Shown in pieces: positions 7,774-16,879 of a stretch of DNA of 64,000 nt (the stretch's first letter is position 1; each line of letters opens with the position of its first letter). The translations under genes were made by a program, and so were the position numbers. The stretch is taken from positions 82,493 through 146,492 of the forward strand of contig JAQYWC010000067.1 of assembly GCA_030145245.1 (NCBI GenBank). The letters are read 5' to 3'. The stretch comes from Desulfobacterium sp. (GTDB lineage: Bacteria; Desulfobacterota; Desulfobacteria; Desulfobacterales; Desulfobacteraceae). The notes under the pieces were generated by a model, which was given only the letters and a program-made list of their open reading frames with translations, was not told the origin of the DNA and did no database searches.

Positions 7774-10700
7774 CTATACAGCCACGCCCTTGTAAAGCCA
7801 CACCCTGAGCATGGAGAGAAGTTTGTCGGTGTCCACGGGCTTGGCCAGGTAATCGCTTGCACCGGCATCGATGCACCGGTTCCGGTCTCCTTTCATGGCC
7901 TTGGCCGTAAGGGCGATGATGGGCAGTTTTTCACACCACTCCCGCTTTCTGATCTCGGTCATGGCCTGGTAACCGTCCATCCGGGGCATCATGATATCCA
8001 TGAGCACCAGGTCGATCTCCTTGTGAAGATCGACATTTTCAACGGCTTCGATCCCGTTCCTGGCCACGATGATATTCATCTCCTTTTCCTCGAGCACGCT
8101 TGAAAGGGCAAACACGTTGCGCATGTCGTCATCCACAAGCAGGATGTTCTTACCGGACAGGGCGGCCTCCTTGTCGTGGATAATCCGGGTCACCTTCTGC
8201 TTCTCTTCGGGCAGACTCACCTCCACCCGGTGGAGGAACAGAGAGGCTTCCTCCAGCAGCCGTTCCGGAGAACGGACCCCCTTGATGATGATGGTTTCCG
8301 CATATTTCTGGAGCTTCTCATCTTCCGCGCGGGTCAGATCCCGGCCCGTGTAGATGATGATGGGAATCCGCGGGCAGTGACGGTCGTCCCGGATCATTTT
8401 CAACAGGTCGAATCCGGACATGTCCCCGAGTCCCAGGTCCAGGATCATGCAGTCGTACCTGCCGGTTACGATCTCCTGGAAAGCCTCTTTGCCCGTTCCC
8501 ACGGTGATGATGGTAATATCCCCGTTCCCCATGAGTTCCCTGATGCTCTCCCGCTGGAGTTCATCATCCTCCACCACCAGCAGCCGCTTCATGGGGGCCG
8601 CAAGATGGGCCTCGATCCGGGTGAGGGTCTCCTCTATCTTTTCCACGGACACCGGTTTTGTCAGGTATTCCATGGCCCCCATTTTCAGGGCATCCATGGA
8701 ATCGTCACTGGCGGAGATGAAATGAACCGGAATATGACGGAGTTCCGGGTTCCCCTTGAGCCGCTCCATCACCTCCCATCCGTCGATGCCCGGCAGGCCG
8801 ATGTCCAGAAGAATGGCGCTGGGACCATAGTAATCGGCAAAATGAAGACCGGTCTCCCCGTCACCGGCAACAAGGCACTTGAACCCCCGCTGGGTGGCAA
8901 GGTTCTTTAAGACCCCTGCGAATTTGGGATCATCCTCGATGATCAGCAACAGCTTGTCCCCGGGGGTGATATCCCGCCTGTCGTCATTCACCTTTTCAGG
9001 CAAAGGGGACTTAGGGGGGGCGGCATCCATTTCAACGGCCACCTCATCCTTTGCCTGGGAATCGCCATGCCGGGTTTCAACATCCCTGTGGCTGACGGGT
9101 AGGTAAAGGGTAAAGGTGCACCCCTTGCCCTCTTCGCTCACAAGCCCGATCTCACCGCCCAACAGGGTGGCAAGCTCCCTGGAGATGGAAAGGCCCAGCC
9201 CGGTTCCGCCGTATTTCCGGCTGGTGCTGCCGTCCACCTGCTGGAACGCATTGAATATGTCCTCCTGCCGCTCTTTGGGAATGCCGATGCCCGAGTCAAT
9301 GACAGATAGGGCGACCGCCCCTCCGGAAAGATCCGTGTCTGAACCCGGACGGGATACGGCCAGGGTGACACTGCCCTGTTCCGTAAATTTAAAGGCGTTG
9401 GAGATAAGGTTCCTCAATATCTGCTGTAGCCTGTGGGAGTCGGTAACAATGGAGGCCGGAGCATCCTCCTTTATGTCGATCACGAACTCGACCCCCTTGT
9501 CTTCGGCCACCCCGCTGAAAAGCCGGGTGAGCTCCCCTGCCATGGACACCATGGGCACCTCTTCCAGGGAGAGTTCCAGCATGCCGGCCTCCACCTTGGA
9601 GAGGTCGAGGACGTCGTTGATCAGCTTGAGAAGATCCGAGCCCGAAGAGTGGATCGCCTGGGCAGACTCCACCTGCTTTTCCGTGAGATTGCCGTCCCTG
9701 TTGCCGGAAAAGAGCTGGGAGAGAATCAGGATGCTGTTCAGGGGAGTTCTCAGCTCGTGGGACATGTTGGCCAGAAATTCCGACTTGTATTTGCTGGCAA
9801 TCTCAAGATCCTTTGCCTTTTGCCTGATATTATCCTGGGCCCGGAGGAGTTCGTTGTTCTTCTCTCCCAGGGATGCCTTCTGGGCCTTAAGCGCAATGGT
9901 CTGCTCTTCCAGCTCCTCGTTGGTGATTCTCAGCTCCTCCTGCTGGGTCTGGAGTTCACCCTCCGATTCCCGGAGGGCCTTGGCCTGCTCCGCAAGCTCC
10001 CCGTTGGTGACCCGCAATTCCTCCTGCTGGGCCTGGAGTTCACCCTCGGATTCCATGAGGGCCTTGGCCTGCTCCTCAAGCTCGGAGTTGGCATTCTGCA
10101 ACTCCTCCTGCTGCTGCTGGGCCCTGTCCAGGAGATCATGGATCAGCCTGCGGGCTCTGGCGGCATTGAACAGGATGGAGATATTTTCGGTGTTTTTCTC
10201 TATAAATTTTCGCTTAAGCTTCGAAAAGGGATCGGTTGCGCCCACCTGGAACACGCCCAGGAGCCTGTCCTGGAAAACCAGGGGCGCGGTGAGCAGATGA
10301 TCCAGGGTTCTTTCCCCCATGCCGTAATTCAGAAGGGGCGCCTCATCCCCCACATTGGCAAATACAACCATCTCCCGCTCCAGTGCGACCTGTCCGACAA
10401 TGCCTTCCCCAACCCGGATGCGGCTGAAGTTACCCTTCCGGTCGGTAAATGCATAACTTGCCGTCAATTCCAGGTTCTCCTGGTCTTCGGTGGTGTAGAG
10501 AACTCCCACATGACCGCCCAGGTGTTTGACCATATAAGCGATAAAGCGTTTGCCCATCTCCTCCATGGTCAGATCGCCCCGCAATTGATCGTCCAGGCCC
10601 TCTTTGCCGCTCTGGAGCCATCCCAGCTCCCTGAGGTTGGCGGCCATGGTGTCCAGGGCCCGGCCGAGATCCCCGAGTTCGTCCCTTCGGTTCAGCCGGA

Positions 10701-11862
10701 GGGTTTGATCCAGCTCCCCCCGGGAGATCGCCTGGGCAAACTCCATATCAGCGACGATGGGCTGGGTAAGGCCCCTGGCAAACCGGAGCGATCCTGCGGC
10801 AATCAGGAGGAAGATGACTCCGCCGCCGGCAAGGATCGACCTGATAAGCTTCCTGAGGGGGGCCGTGACTTCCGCCTTGTCGATCTTGGAGATCAAGGCC
10901 CAGTCCTCGCCGATAAAATCCAGTGGGGTGTAGGAAACAAGCACATCATTGCCGGCATTGTCCGTGTACAGCCCGTGGCCGCCGGTTCCGCTGCTTTTCA
11001 TGGCATCCTTCCAGTAGGCAAGGCCCTCACCAAAAACAGAACCGATCACATACCGTCCCCCCCCAACGATTTTGATATCGCTGCGAAGTTCGTACTTATC
11101 CTTGCCTGTGATGCCTCCCCTGTAGCGGCGGACAAGATATGAAACGCCAGTCTCGCCCATGCCGGCCCGGATATCCATGATCTCGTTGATAAACCGGGAG
11201 GTGCACTGGAACGCCACCACGCTGATCATCCTTGAGGCGTCGTCATAAACCGGGTAGCCGATAAATGCGGACTCCAGTCCGTTGCTGGGCGCGTAAGGCT
11301 CGAAATCCACAAGAACGGCTTTTTCCGACTTCACCACCCGTTGCCACACCTGGGCAAGCCCGCTGTCTTTAAGGGGCCCCTGGGAGAGACTCACCCCGGA
11401 AGGCGTCATTCCCGTGGCGGAAAACAGAACGTTCCCATGCTCGCTTCCGAGAATAAAGATGTCATGATAATCGTAGGCTTTTATGTAGCGGGAAAAATAG
11501 GGCAGATACCTGTCGCGGATGGACTTGTATGAATCGGTATTAACGGGAAAAGGCAGTCCGGGCCCTGTATTGGTTTTTCCATGGTAAAGGGAAAACTCCC
11601 TGCATGCCTCTTTCACATCCTTTGTGTCGGCAAGCAGCGCCACCTCTTTCAGTCTTTCCTTCAGGAGGGAGGCAAACCGGTTGCTGGTGAGTTCCTTGAC
11701 CGTGTCCAGCTGGTTGAACGACTTTTCCATCAACGCATCGCTGGAGAGCTTGCTCCCCAGCAGGGCAAGAACAATGAGGGGGAAAATCCCTGTCATCAGG
11801 AAGAGAAGAACCAGCTTAGGCTTCATTCTCACATTACGCATCCCGGTAAAAAAACGAAACAT
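7774..11862 (-). CDS. Hybrid sensor histidine kinase, Cache-HAMP-GAF-HisKA-HATPase with three receiver domains
   Basis: 1362 residues. A membrane helix (17-37) is followed by a large periplasmic dCache-like sensor (40-335), a second helix (342-360), HAMP (361-413), GAF (430-575), a coiled coil of repeated QQEEL..NxELxEQ units (580-690), HisKA with His702 (SHELRTPLNS), HATPase (N-box SNAFKF, GIGIP, GGTGLGLSI) and three receivers with Asp1020, Asp1142 and Asp1289. The second receiver's conserved Lys region reads IIIKGVRS. It opens a minus-strand operon with the CheR and REC-GGDEF genes, and GGGGGTG precedes its ATG. It likely senses a small extracytoplasmic ligand and controls c-di-GMP output by phosphorelay; the ligand is unknown. 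Confidence 0.94.
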   Translation of the reverse strand: MFRFFTGMRNVRMKPKLVLLFLMTGIFPLIVLALLGSKLSSDALMEKSFNQLDTVKELTSNRFASLLKERLKEVALLADTKDVKEACREFSLYHGKTNTGPGLPFPVNTDSYKSIRDRYLPYFSRYIKAYDYHDIFILGSEHGNVLFSATGMTPSGVSLSQGPLKDSGLAQVWQRVVKSEKAVLVDFEPYAPSNGLESAFIGYPVYDDASRMISVVAFQCTSRFINEIMDIRAGMGETGVSYLVRRYRGGITGKDKYELRSDIKIVGGGRYVIGSVFGEGLAYWKDAMKSSGTGGHGLYTDNAGNDVLVSYTPLDFIGEDWALISKIDKAEVTAPLRKLIRSILAGGGVIFLLIAAGSLRFARGLTQPIVADMEFAQAISRGELDQTLRLNRRDELGDLGRALDTMAANLRELGWLQSGKEGLDDQLRGDLTMEEMGKRFIAYMVKHLGGHVGVLYTTEDQENLELTASYAFTDRKGNFSRIRVGEGIVGQVALEREMVVFANVGDEAPLLNYGMGERTLDHLLTAPLVFQDRLLGVFQVGATDPFSKLKRKFIEKNTENISILFNAARARRLIHDLLDRAQQQQEELQNANSELEEQAKALMESEGELQAQQEELRVTNGELAEQAKALRESEGELQTQQEELRITNEELEEQTIALKAQKASLGEKNNELLRAQDNIRQKAKDLEIASKYKSEFLANMSHELRTPLNSILILSQLFSGNRDGNLTEKQVESAQAIHSSGSDLLKLINDVLDLSKVEAGMLELSLEEVPMVSMAGELTRLFSGVAEDKGVEFVIDIKEDAPASIVTDSHRLQQILRNLISNAFKFTEQGSVTLAVSRPGSDTDLSGGAVALSVIDSGIGIPKERQEDIFNAFQQVDGSTSRKYGGTGLGLSISRELATLLGGEIGLVSEEGKGCTFTLYLPVSHRDVETRHGDSQAKDEVAVEMDAAPPKSPLPEKVNDDRRDITPGDKLLLIIEDDPKFAGVLKNLATQRGFKCLVAGDGETGLHFADYYGPSAILLDIGLPGIDGWEVMERLKGNPELRHIPVHFISASDDSMDALKMGAMEYLTKPVSVEKIEETLTRIEAHLAAPMKRLLVVEDDELQRESIRELMGNGDITIITVGTGKEAFQEIVTGRYDCMILDLGLGDMSGFDLLKMIRDDRHCPRIPIIIYTGRDLTRAEDEKLQKYAETIIIKGVRSPERLLEEASLFLHRVEVSLPEEKQKVTRIIHDKEAALSGKNILLVDDDMRNVFALSSVLEEKEMNIIVARNGIEAVENVDLHKEIDLVLMDIMMPRMDGYQAMTEIRKREWCEKLPIIALTAKAMKGDRNRCIDAGASDYLAKPVDTDKLLSMLRVWLYKGVAV

Positions 11863-11982
11863 TCAATTCACCCCCAACCCATTATCCAGCCGTTTTCTAA
11901 GCTCTGCCCGGCAGCCGTCTGTTTCAGATAGGTAAGCAAAGGCCTGTTGATCAGCCCCAGATACAATTTTTTATCAGCTGTT

Positions 11983-12011
11983 TTTCTAATCTCCTGGCTC
12001 TGATTAGTCAA
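11983..12011 (-). promoter_or_regulatory. Candidate promoter of the hybrid-kinase operon
   Basis: On the minus strand TTGACT (12011-12006), a 17-base spacer and TAGAAA (11988-11983, four of six matches to TATAAT) lie about 120 bases before the kinase ATG. The rest of this 290-base divergent gap (11863-12152) is AT-rich and holds no gene I can see. Confidence 0.35.
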
Positions 12012-12108
12012 CCTATTAATAATAATTTTAGAAACCTGGACCAGAATCAGGCCCGTTTATCCGGCCCCGGAAGAAACTGGCCCCATCAAGGGAGAGATCT
12101 CCAACGAC

Positions 12109-12138
12109 TTGACTTGATCCCCGGCAAACAGCTATAAT
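12109..12138 (+). promoter_or_regulatory. Sigma-70 promoter of the RlmK-like gene
   Basis: TTGACT (12109-12114), an 18-base spacer and a perfect TATAAT (12133-12138). Transcription would begin near 12145, only about 8 bases before the first candidate ATG, so that ATG would give an almost leaderless message. Confidence 0.6.
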
Positions 12139-12152
12139 TCCAGCCTTGATAG

Positions 12153-13151
12153 ATGTATGACACTGTAAAGAGACAGGCAGAACAAATGAAAGATCCAAAA
12201 TTAGAAGCAAAATTCAATACCCAGGCAGAGATGCTTGCCAACAAGGCAAAGAAACGGTTCAAGCACCTGCGCAAGCGGTTCAAGAAGCAGAACATCGAGA
12301 TTTTCAGGCTCTACGACTGGGATATCCCCGAGATCAGGGCGGTGGTGGACTGGTATGCAGGCCATCTCGTCATTGCCGAGTACACGCGGCAGCACACGGT
12401 GCCCCAATGGCTTCCCACCATGGCCAAGGCCCTTGCCACAGCCCTGGACGTGCCCATGAAAAATGTCCATCTCAAGGAGAGACGGGTGGGCAAGCAGGAT
12501 GGCCACCGGTACGAGCGGATCGACCGCACCAACGCAAAAATCGTCATGAACGAACGGGACTTGAAGTTCATCATCAACCCCTTTGACTATGTTGACACAG
12601 GCCTCTTTTCCGACCACAGGAACACCCGAAAGATGGTGAGGGAGATGGCAGAAGGCAAGGATTTCCTCAACCTTTACTGCTACACGGGATCGTTCTCCTG
12701 CTATGCAGCAAAGGGAGGGGCCCGCACCACCCTGTCCGTGGACCGATCCGAAACCGCCGTCACCTGGGCCCGGGAAAACATGGAACTCAACAACATTGAG
12801 CCTGAAACCAACGTTCTGGTCCAAGCCCCCACCTTTGAGTTTCTGAAACAGGCAGCAGAGGTGAACCGCTCCTTTGACCTGGCCGTGGTGGATCCCCCCT
12901 CGTTTTCCACCTCCAGGGACAATGGTGAAGCGTTTGACATCGCACGGCACCATCCCAGGCTGCTCAGGGCGGTGATCCGGGTGATGCGCCCCGGTGGCAC
13001 CATATTCTTCTCCACCAACCACCAGAACTTCACCCCCAAGATGGATGGCATCGCTGTCACCGAAGCGGTTGAGATCACCAGCAAAACCATCCCTGAAGAC
13101 TACCAGAGCAAGAAAAAAACCATCCACCGCTGCTGGAAGATACGGGTATAA
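12153..13151 (+). CDS. 23S rRNA methyltransferase, RlmK-like (C-terminal half of RlmKL)
   Basis: 332 residues. It aligns by eye with the RlmK half of E. coli RlmKL: KKRFKHLRKRFKKQNIEIFR then LYDWDIPE, FDYVDTGLFSDHRNTRKM, the SAM-binding LNLYCYTGSFSCYAAKGGA and the catalytic DPPSFSTSR. RlmK forms m7G2069 in 23S rRNA. The RlmL half (THUMP plus m2G methyltransferase) is absent, so this is the stand-alone form. The start is uncertain: ATG at 12153 lies 8 bases after the predicted transcription start without a Shine-Dalgarno, while ATG at 12186 (MKDPKLEAKF) has only weak AGAG/AGG purines upstream. Confidence 0.88.
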   Translation: MYDTVKRQAEQMKDPKLEAKFNTQAEMLANKAKKRFKHLRKRFKKQNIEIFRLYDWDIPEIRAVVDWYAGHLVIAEYTRQHTVPQWLPTMAKALATALDVPMKNVHLKERRVGKQDGHRYERIDRTNAKIVMNERDLKFIINPFDYVDTGLFSDHRNTRKMVREMAEGKDFLNLYCYTGSFSCYAAKGGARTTLSVDRSETAVTWARENMELNNIEPETNVLVQAPTFEFLKQAAEVNRSFDLAVVDPPSFSTSRDNGEAFDIARHHPRLLRAVIRVMRPGGTIFFSTNHQNFTPKMDGIAVTEAVEITSKTIPEDYQSKKKTIHRCWKIRV

Positions 13152-13168
13152 CCACAACAGGAAACCAA

Positions 13169-13729
13169 ATGAAGATATTTACAAAACCAGGCCATAAAAA
13201 CACAGAGAGCGTTGTTGAACAGGTACAGGCAAAGGTCGCAGCCACCGGCATCACCCATATCGTTGTTGCCTCGTCCACGGGTGCCACGGCACTTAAATTT
13301 GCCGAGGCCCTTCCGGACTGCACCCTCTGCGTTGTATCCCTCTGCACCGGTGCCAAGGAGGCCAACCACCAGGTCATGGATGATACCATCCGGCAGGCCC
13401 TTGAAACAAAGGGCTGCAAGGTGATCACGGCGGCCCATGCCATGGGCGGCATCGGCCGGGCCGTGAAGAACAAGTTCTCAGCCATCCAGGTCGACGAGAT
13501 CATCGCCCACACCCTGAAGATCTTTGGCCAGGGCACCAAGGTCGCCGTGGAGGTGGCCATGATGGCGGCGGATGCAGGAGCTGTCAGGACAGACCAGCTG
13601 GTGATCAGTGTGGGAGGCTCCTCAAAGGGCGCAGACACGGCCCTGGTGATGCGGCCTGCCAACACCCACAACTTCTTTGATGTTAAGATCGACGAGATCA
13701 TCTGCAAGCCGAAGATGAGCGGATTGTAA
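13169..13729 (+). CDS. Stand-alone pyruvate-kinase alpha/beta (C-terminal) domain protein
   Basis: 186 residues resembling the regulatory C-terminal domain of pyruvate kinase rather than the catalytic barrel: SVVEQVQAKVAATGITHIVV then ASSTGATA, followed by an alternating alpha/beta pattern with VAVEVAMMAADAGAV. It is not a truncated pyruvate kinase, because it has its own start 17 bases after the RlmK-like stop. Homologues are usually labelled only by this domain; a small-molecule-binding role is possible but unproven. It ends in KPKMSGL, and the next gene has its own promoter. Confidence 0.75.
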   Translation: MKIFTKPGHKNTESVVEQVQAKVAATGITHIVVASSTGATALKFAEALPDCTLCVVSLCTGAKEANHQVMDDTIRQALETKGCKVITAAHAMGGIGRAVKNKFSAIQVDEIIAHTLKIFGQGTKVAVEVAMMAADAGAVRTDQLVISVGGSSKGADTALVMRPANTHNFFDVKIDEIICKPKMSGL

Positions 13730-13746
13730 AAAACCGTGTCCCCTGT

Positions 13747-13775
13747 TTGACATTGCAATGAAATCTTTTTACTAT
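13747..13775 (+). promoter_or_regulatory. Sigma-70 promoter of the DUF2959-hisD unit
   Basis: A perfect TTGACA (13747-13752), a 17-base spacer and TACTAT (13770-13775) predict a start near 13782, about 35 bases before the lipoprotein ATG and just ahead of its AAGGAG ribosome-binding site. Confidence 0.6.
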
Positions 13776-13816
13776 TGACCACAATTTTTCAAAAAAACAG
13801 CCATCAAGGAGATAAC

Positions 13817-14482
13817 ATGAACACACGATATCTGCCAAGGTTCTACCCGTTGATCATCGCGGCCCTGTTTTCCATGGTTCTGGGGGCGTGTTCCACCACC
13901 TATTACAACGCCATGGAGAAGATCGGCGTCCACAAGCGGGACATCCTGGTGGACCGGGTGGAAAAGGCACGGGATTCCCAGTCCGATGCCCAGGAGCAGT
14001 TCAAGAGCGCCCTGGAGCAGTTTGGTTCCGTGGTGAACCTGGAGCAGACCGAGCTCAAGACCGCCTATGAACGGGTGAATTCCGCCTATGAAGACAGCGA
14101 AGCCGCAGCAAAGGATGTCTCTGCCCGCATCGACAAGGTGGAGTCCGTGGCCGAGGCCCTGTTTGTCGAATGGGCCGAAGAGCTTGAGCTCTACCAGAAC
14201 CCTGAGCTGAAAAGAGCCAGCCGCACACAGCTCAACCAGACAAAATCCCGCTACCGCTCCATGCTCGCCGTCATGCACAAGGCCGAAAAAAGCATGGAGC
14301 CCGTGCTCAAGACCTTCAGGGACAATGCCCTGTTCCTGAAGCACAACCTCAACGCCCAGGCCATCGGTTCCCTGCGCTATGAGTTCTCGGAGCTCCAGGA
14401 ACGAATCAACCGGCTGATCAGGGAGATGAACACCTCCATTGAATCCTCCAATCGATTTATAGACGAACTGACCAAAAGCTGA
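13817..14482 (+). CDS. DUF2959-family coiled-coil lipoprotein
   Basis: 221 residues starting MNTRYLPRFYPLIIAALF, with lipobox LGAC then STTYYNAMEK, so it is predicted to be lipid-anchored in the envelope. The rest is almost wholly helical coiled coil rich in Glu, Lys and Ala (SQSDAQEQFKSALEQFG through the end), matching the DUF2959 family, whose function is unknown. An in-frame start 42 bases upstream is unlikely because AAGGAG sits 5 bases before this ATG. It lies 28 bases ahead of hisD and probably shares its transcript; no functional link to histidine synthesis is apparent. Confidence 0.85.
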   Translation: MNTRYLPRFYPLIIAALFSMVLGACSTTYYNAMEKIGVHKRDILVDRVEKARDSQSDAQEQFKSALEQFGSVVNLEQTELKTAYERVNSAYEDSEAAAKDVSARIDKVESVAEALFVEWAEELELYQNPELKRASRTQLNQTKSRYRSMLAVMHKAEKSMEPVLKTFRDNALFLKHNLNAQAIGSLRYEFSELQERINRLIREMNTSIESSNRFIDELTKS

Positions 14483-14510
14483 CCATTTACCCATACAGGA
14501 AACAGAGAAA

Positions 14511-15809
14511 ATGAAGATCTACACCTACCCCTCTGACGAGGGAGAGCAGCGCGTTTGTGACACCATAGAGAGGGGCCTTGGATTTACCCCCGAAGATTAC
14601 AAGGCTGTGGAGGCCTATATAGAGGATGTCAAGAAACGGGGTGACCAGGCCCTGGCCCAGTACACCAACCGGTTCGACTCCCCCCATGTCACCCCGGACA
14701 CCCTGAAGGTGACCAAGGAAGAGATCGAAAAAGCCAAGGAGCTGGTGGACCCGGATTTCACAAGGGCCCTGGACCGGGCCGTTAACCAGCTTGAGACCTT
14801 CCACTCACGCCAGCGCCAGAACTCCTGGATCGACACCCCCAGGGACGGTGTCATGGTGGGCCAGATGATCAGACCCGTGGACGCCGCCGGCATCTACGCC
14901 CCCGGCGCCAAGGGCGGCAAGACGCCCCTGGTCAGCTCCGTGCTCATGGGCGGTATCCCGGCAAAGGTGGCCGGGGTTCAGTCCCGCCTCCTCATGACCC
15001 CGCCCATGGAGGACGGCACCATCAACCCCTACATGCTGGTCGCAGCCGACCGTGTGGGCATCACCTCTATCTTCAAGGCGGGAAGCGCCTGGGCCATCGC
15101 AGCCCTGGCATTCGGTACCGCCACGGTTCCCAAGGTGGATGTGATCGTGGGACCGGGCAACATCTATGTAACCCTGGCCAAGAAGATCGTCTCCGGCACC
15201 GTCGGCATCGACATGATCGCAGGCCCCAGCGAGATCCTTATCATCGCAGACAAGGGCGCCAACCCGGACTATCTTGCAGCAGATCTTCTCTCCCAGGCAG
15301 AGCACGATCCCATGGCATCCTCCATTCTTGTCACCGACTCCATGGAGATCGCCAACGCAACCAGCAAAGCCCTGGAGACCCAGATAAAGGCCCTGTCGCG
15401 ACAGGAGATCGCCCAAAGCTCCATCGATGATTTTGGCGCCATCATGGTGGTTCCGGACATGGACACGGCCATCGCCCTTGCCAACCGCCTTGCCCCGGAG
15501 CACCTGGAGCTCATGATCGACAATCCCTTTGAGCAGGTGGGCAAGATCAGGAACGCAGGCGCGGTTTTCCTCGGCCCCTACACCCCGGAACCCATGGGGG
15601 ATTACATTGCAGGCCCCAACCACGTTCTGCCCACCGCAGGCACAGCAAGGTTTTCCTCCGCCCTGAGCGTGGATAACTTCACCAAAAAGATGAGCCTCAT
15701 CAATTACTCAAAAGAGGCCTTTGACCTGGAGGCCGAGGATGTGATGGTCCTGGCCGAGATCGAGGGCCTGGACGCACATGCAAACTCCGTCCGGGTAAGA
15801 ACAAAGTAA
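14511..15809 (+). CDS. hisD: Histidinol dehydrogenase
   Basis: 432 residues, normal length. HisD performs the last two steps of histidine synthesis, oxidising L-histidinol to histidine with two NAD and a bound zinc. Recognisable segments are RPVDAAGIYAPGAKGGKTPL, VDVIVGPGNIYVTLAKK, IDMIAGPSEILI, LLSQAEHDPMASS and the catalytic Glu-His in RLAPEHLELM, then GPYTPEPMGDYIAGPNHVLP. The gene stands apart from any other his gene, common in this group of bacteria. A perfect 12-bp hairpin follows 19 bases after the stop. Confidence 0.97.
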   Translation: MKIYTYPSDEGEQRVCDTIERGLGFTPEDYKAVEAYIEDVKKRGDQALAQYTNRFDSPHVTPDTLKVTKEEIEKAKELVDPDFTRALDRAVNQLETFHSRQRQNSWIDTPRDGVMVGQMIRPVDAAGIYAPGAKGGKTPLVSSVLMGGIPAKVAGVQSRLLMTPPMEDGTINPYMLVAADRVGITSIFKAGSAWAIAALAFGTATVPKVDVIVGPGNIYVTLAKKIVSGTVGIDMIAGPSEILIIADKGANPDYLAADLLSQAEHDPMASSILVTDSMEIANATSKALETQIKALSRQEIAQSSIDDFGAIMVVPDMDTAIALANRLAPEHLELMIDNPFEQVGKIRNAGAVFLGPYTPEPMGDYIAGPNHVLPTAGTARFSSALSVDNFTKKMSLINYSKEAFDLEAEDVMVLAEIEGLDAHANSVRVRTK

Positions 15810-15828
15810 ACGCCAATTTCAAAACCAC

Positions 15829-15855
15829 CCTTGTCCCGGAACGTCCGGGACAAGG
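15829..15855. terminator. Perfect 12-bp hairpin between hisD and the SGNH gene
   Basis: CCTTGTCCCGGA (15829-15840) and TCCGGGACAAGG (15844-15855) pair perfectly around a 3-base loop. It sits between convergent hisD and the acylation pair. No T-run follows on either side, so it may act as a bidirectional 3' stabiliser or factor-assisted terminator. Confidence 0.5.
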
Positions 15856-15895
15856 ATGCCGGATTACCCCCTTATGGCACATACCATTTGGGGGA

Positions 15896-16876
15896 CTAAA
15901 TGCCTGGGCAACGTCCACAGTAATGTGCATTTTCAAGGATATTGTCCGCCCTTAAGAAAGCCACAAACAATTCCGTAAAAAGATCCGCCCCTTTTGAGTT
16001 CAAATGATCAATATCATAAAAAAACTCAGACTTGTTTTTGAAATGGCGATCATGACTGAAATCATACCAGGGGATCTGTTCGTTTACGGCGATTGATCTC
16101 ATCACATCCATGGACCGGTTAGTCGAGGCATCATCCCCGTAATAGTTTGGAGAGACACCAATAACCATACGGATGTTTTTATTTTTTGCATTTTTGATAA
16201 ATGAAGCAAAGGCTGCAATAAAATGATCATCAAGCGCTAAATTGATTTCTTCGTTTGATCCCGGTGTCTTGTATTCTGAAAAAACGCAGTTCTTTTTATT
16301 CTCATTAAACGGCATATACCCGTCAAGATCATTTTGAGGAAAAAAATAATATTTTATCGCATGAAGAATCGTTGAATTGGTTTGATATGACTTAAACAGC
16401 ATTTTAAGATCGGTACATCTGGATTGTAAACTTAGAACAGGCTTGAGAATGTCGTGATGGTTTCCATAATAGGGTCGTAAATCAATCAGTCTGTCATAGA
16501 CTTTCTGGGATTCGAACAGCCAATATGAATCAACATTCAAGATAATCAGTTTCGGTCGAGTTCTTTCTAAAATGATTTTTTGAAGCGCGGAATGAAATAG
16601 AATCCCCTGCCCCTGCACGCCGACATTATAGCACGATTCGCCCAACCTTTTTTCAACGATTGCCGGAACATAATGTCTGTTTGCATGGGAGCTTCCAAAA
16701 ATTAATATTTCATCGGATGCTTTTTCTATGGCATGTGTAATTCTCGAATACTTACCACTTTTTTGACTGAAGAAGATTTGTTTCGCAACACCCCCTAAGG
16801 TAAAATCTATCATCAGAAAAAGAATGACAAACTTCACTAATTTAACGGCGAGCATTTTATATTCTTGATTAATCAT
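15896..16876 (-). CDS. SGNH/AlgX-like O-acetylation partner protein, membrane-anchored
   Basis: 326 residues. One N-terminal membrane segment (about 8-28) precedes an SGNH-hydrolase-like domain with block I IFGSSHANRHY and a C-terminal DIDHLNSKGADLF carrying the Asp-x-x-His pair. Such proteins partner with MBOAT acyltransferases to move acetyl groups onto extracytoplasmic polysaccharide (compare AlgX/AlgJ or DltD); that role is inferred from pairing and motifs. It follows the MBOAT stop by 3 bases. Base composition is clearly more AT-rich than hisD beside it, suggesting different ancestry. Confidence 0.8.
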   Translation of the reverse strand: MINQEYKMLAVKLVKFVILFLMIDFTLGGVAKQIFFSQKSGKYSRITHAIEKASDEILIFGSSHANRHYVPAIVEKRLGESCYNVGVQGQGILFHSALQKIILERTRPKLIILNVDSYWLFESQKVYDRLIDLRPYYGNHHDILKPVLSLQSRCTDLKMLFKSYQTNSTILHAIKYYFFPQNDLDGYMPFNENKKNCVFSEYKTPGSNEEINLALDDHFIAAFASFIKNAKNKNIRMVIGVSPNYYGDDASTNRSMDVMRSIAVNEQIPWYDFSHDRHFKNKSEFFYDIDHLNSKGADLFTELFVAFLRADNILENAHYCGRCPGI

Positions 16877-16879
16877 AAT

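Noticed and set aside
9433..11142. Long open frame (569 codons) on the plus strand
   Set aside because: Antisense to the hybrid histidine kinase. Its translation lacks domains and is explained by GC-biased third positions of the real gene.
12035..12054. Possible fourth copy of the short repeat (AACCTGGACCAGAATC)
   Set aside because: Similarity covers only about nine bases before a gap; likely chance.
12201..13157. Long open frame (318 codons) on the minus strand
   Set aside because: Antisense to the RlmK-like gene and without motifs or a ribosome-binding site.
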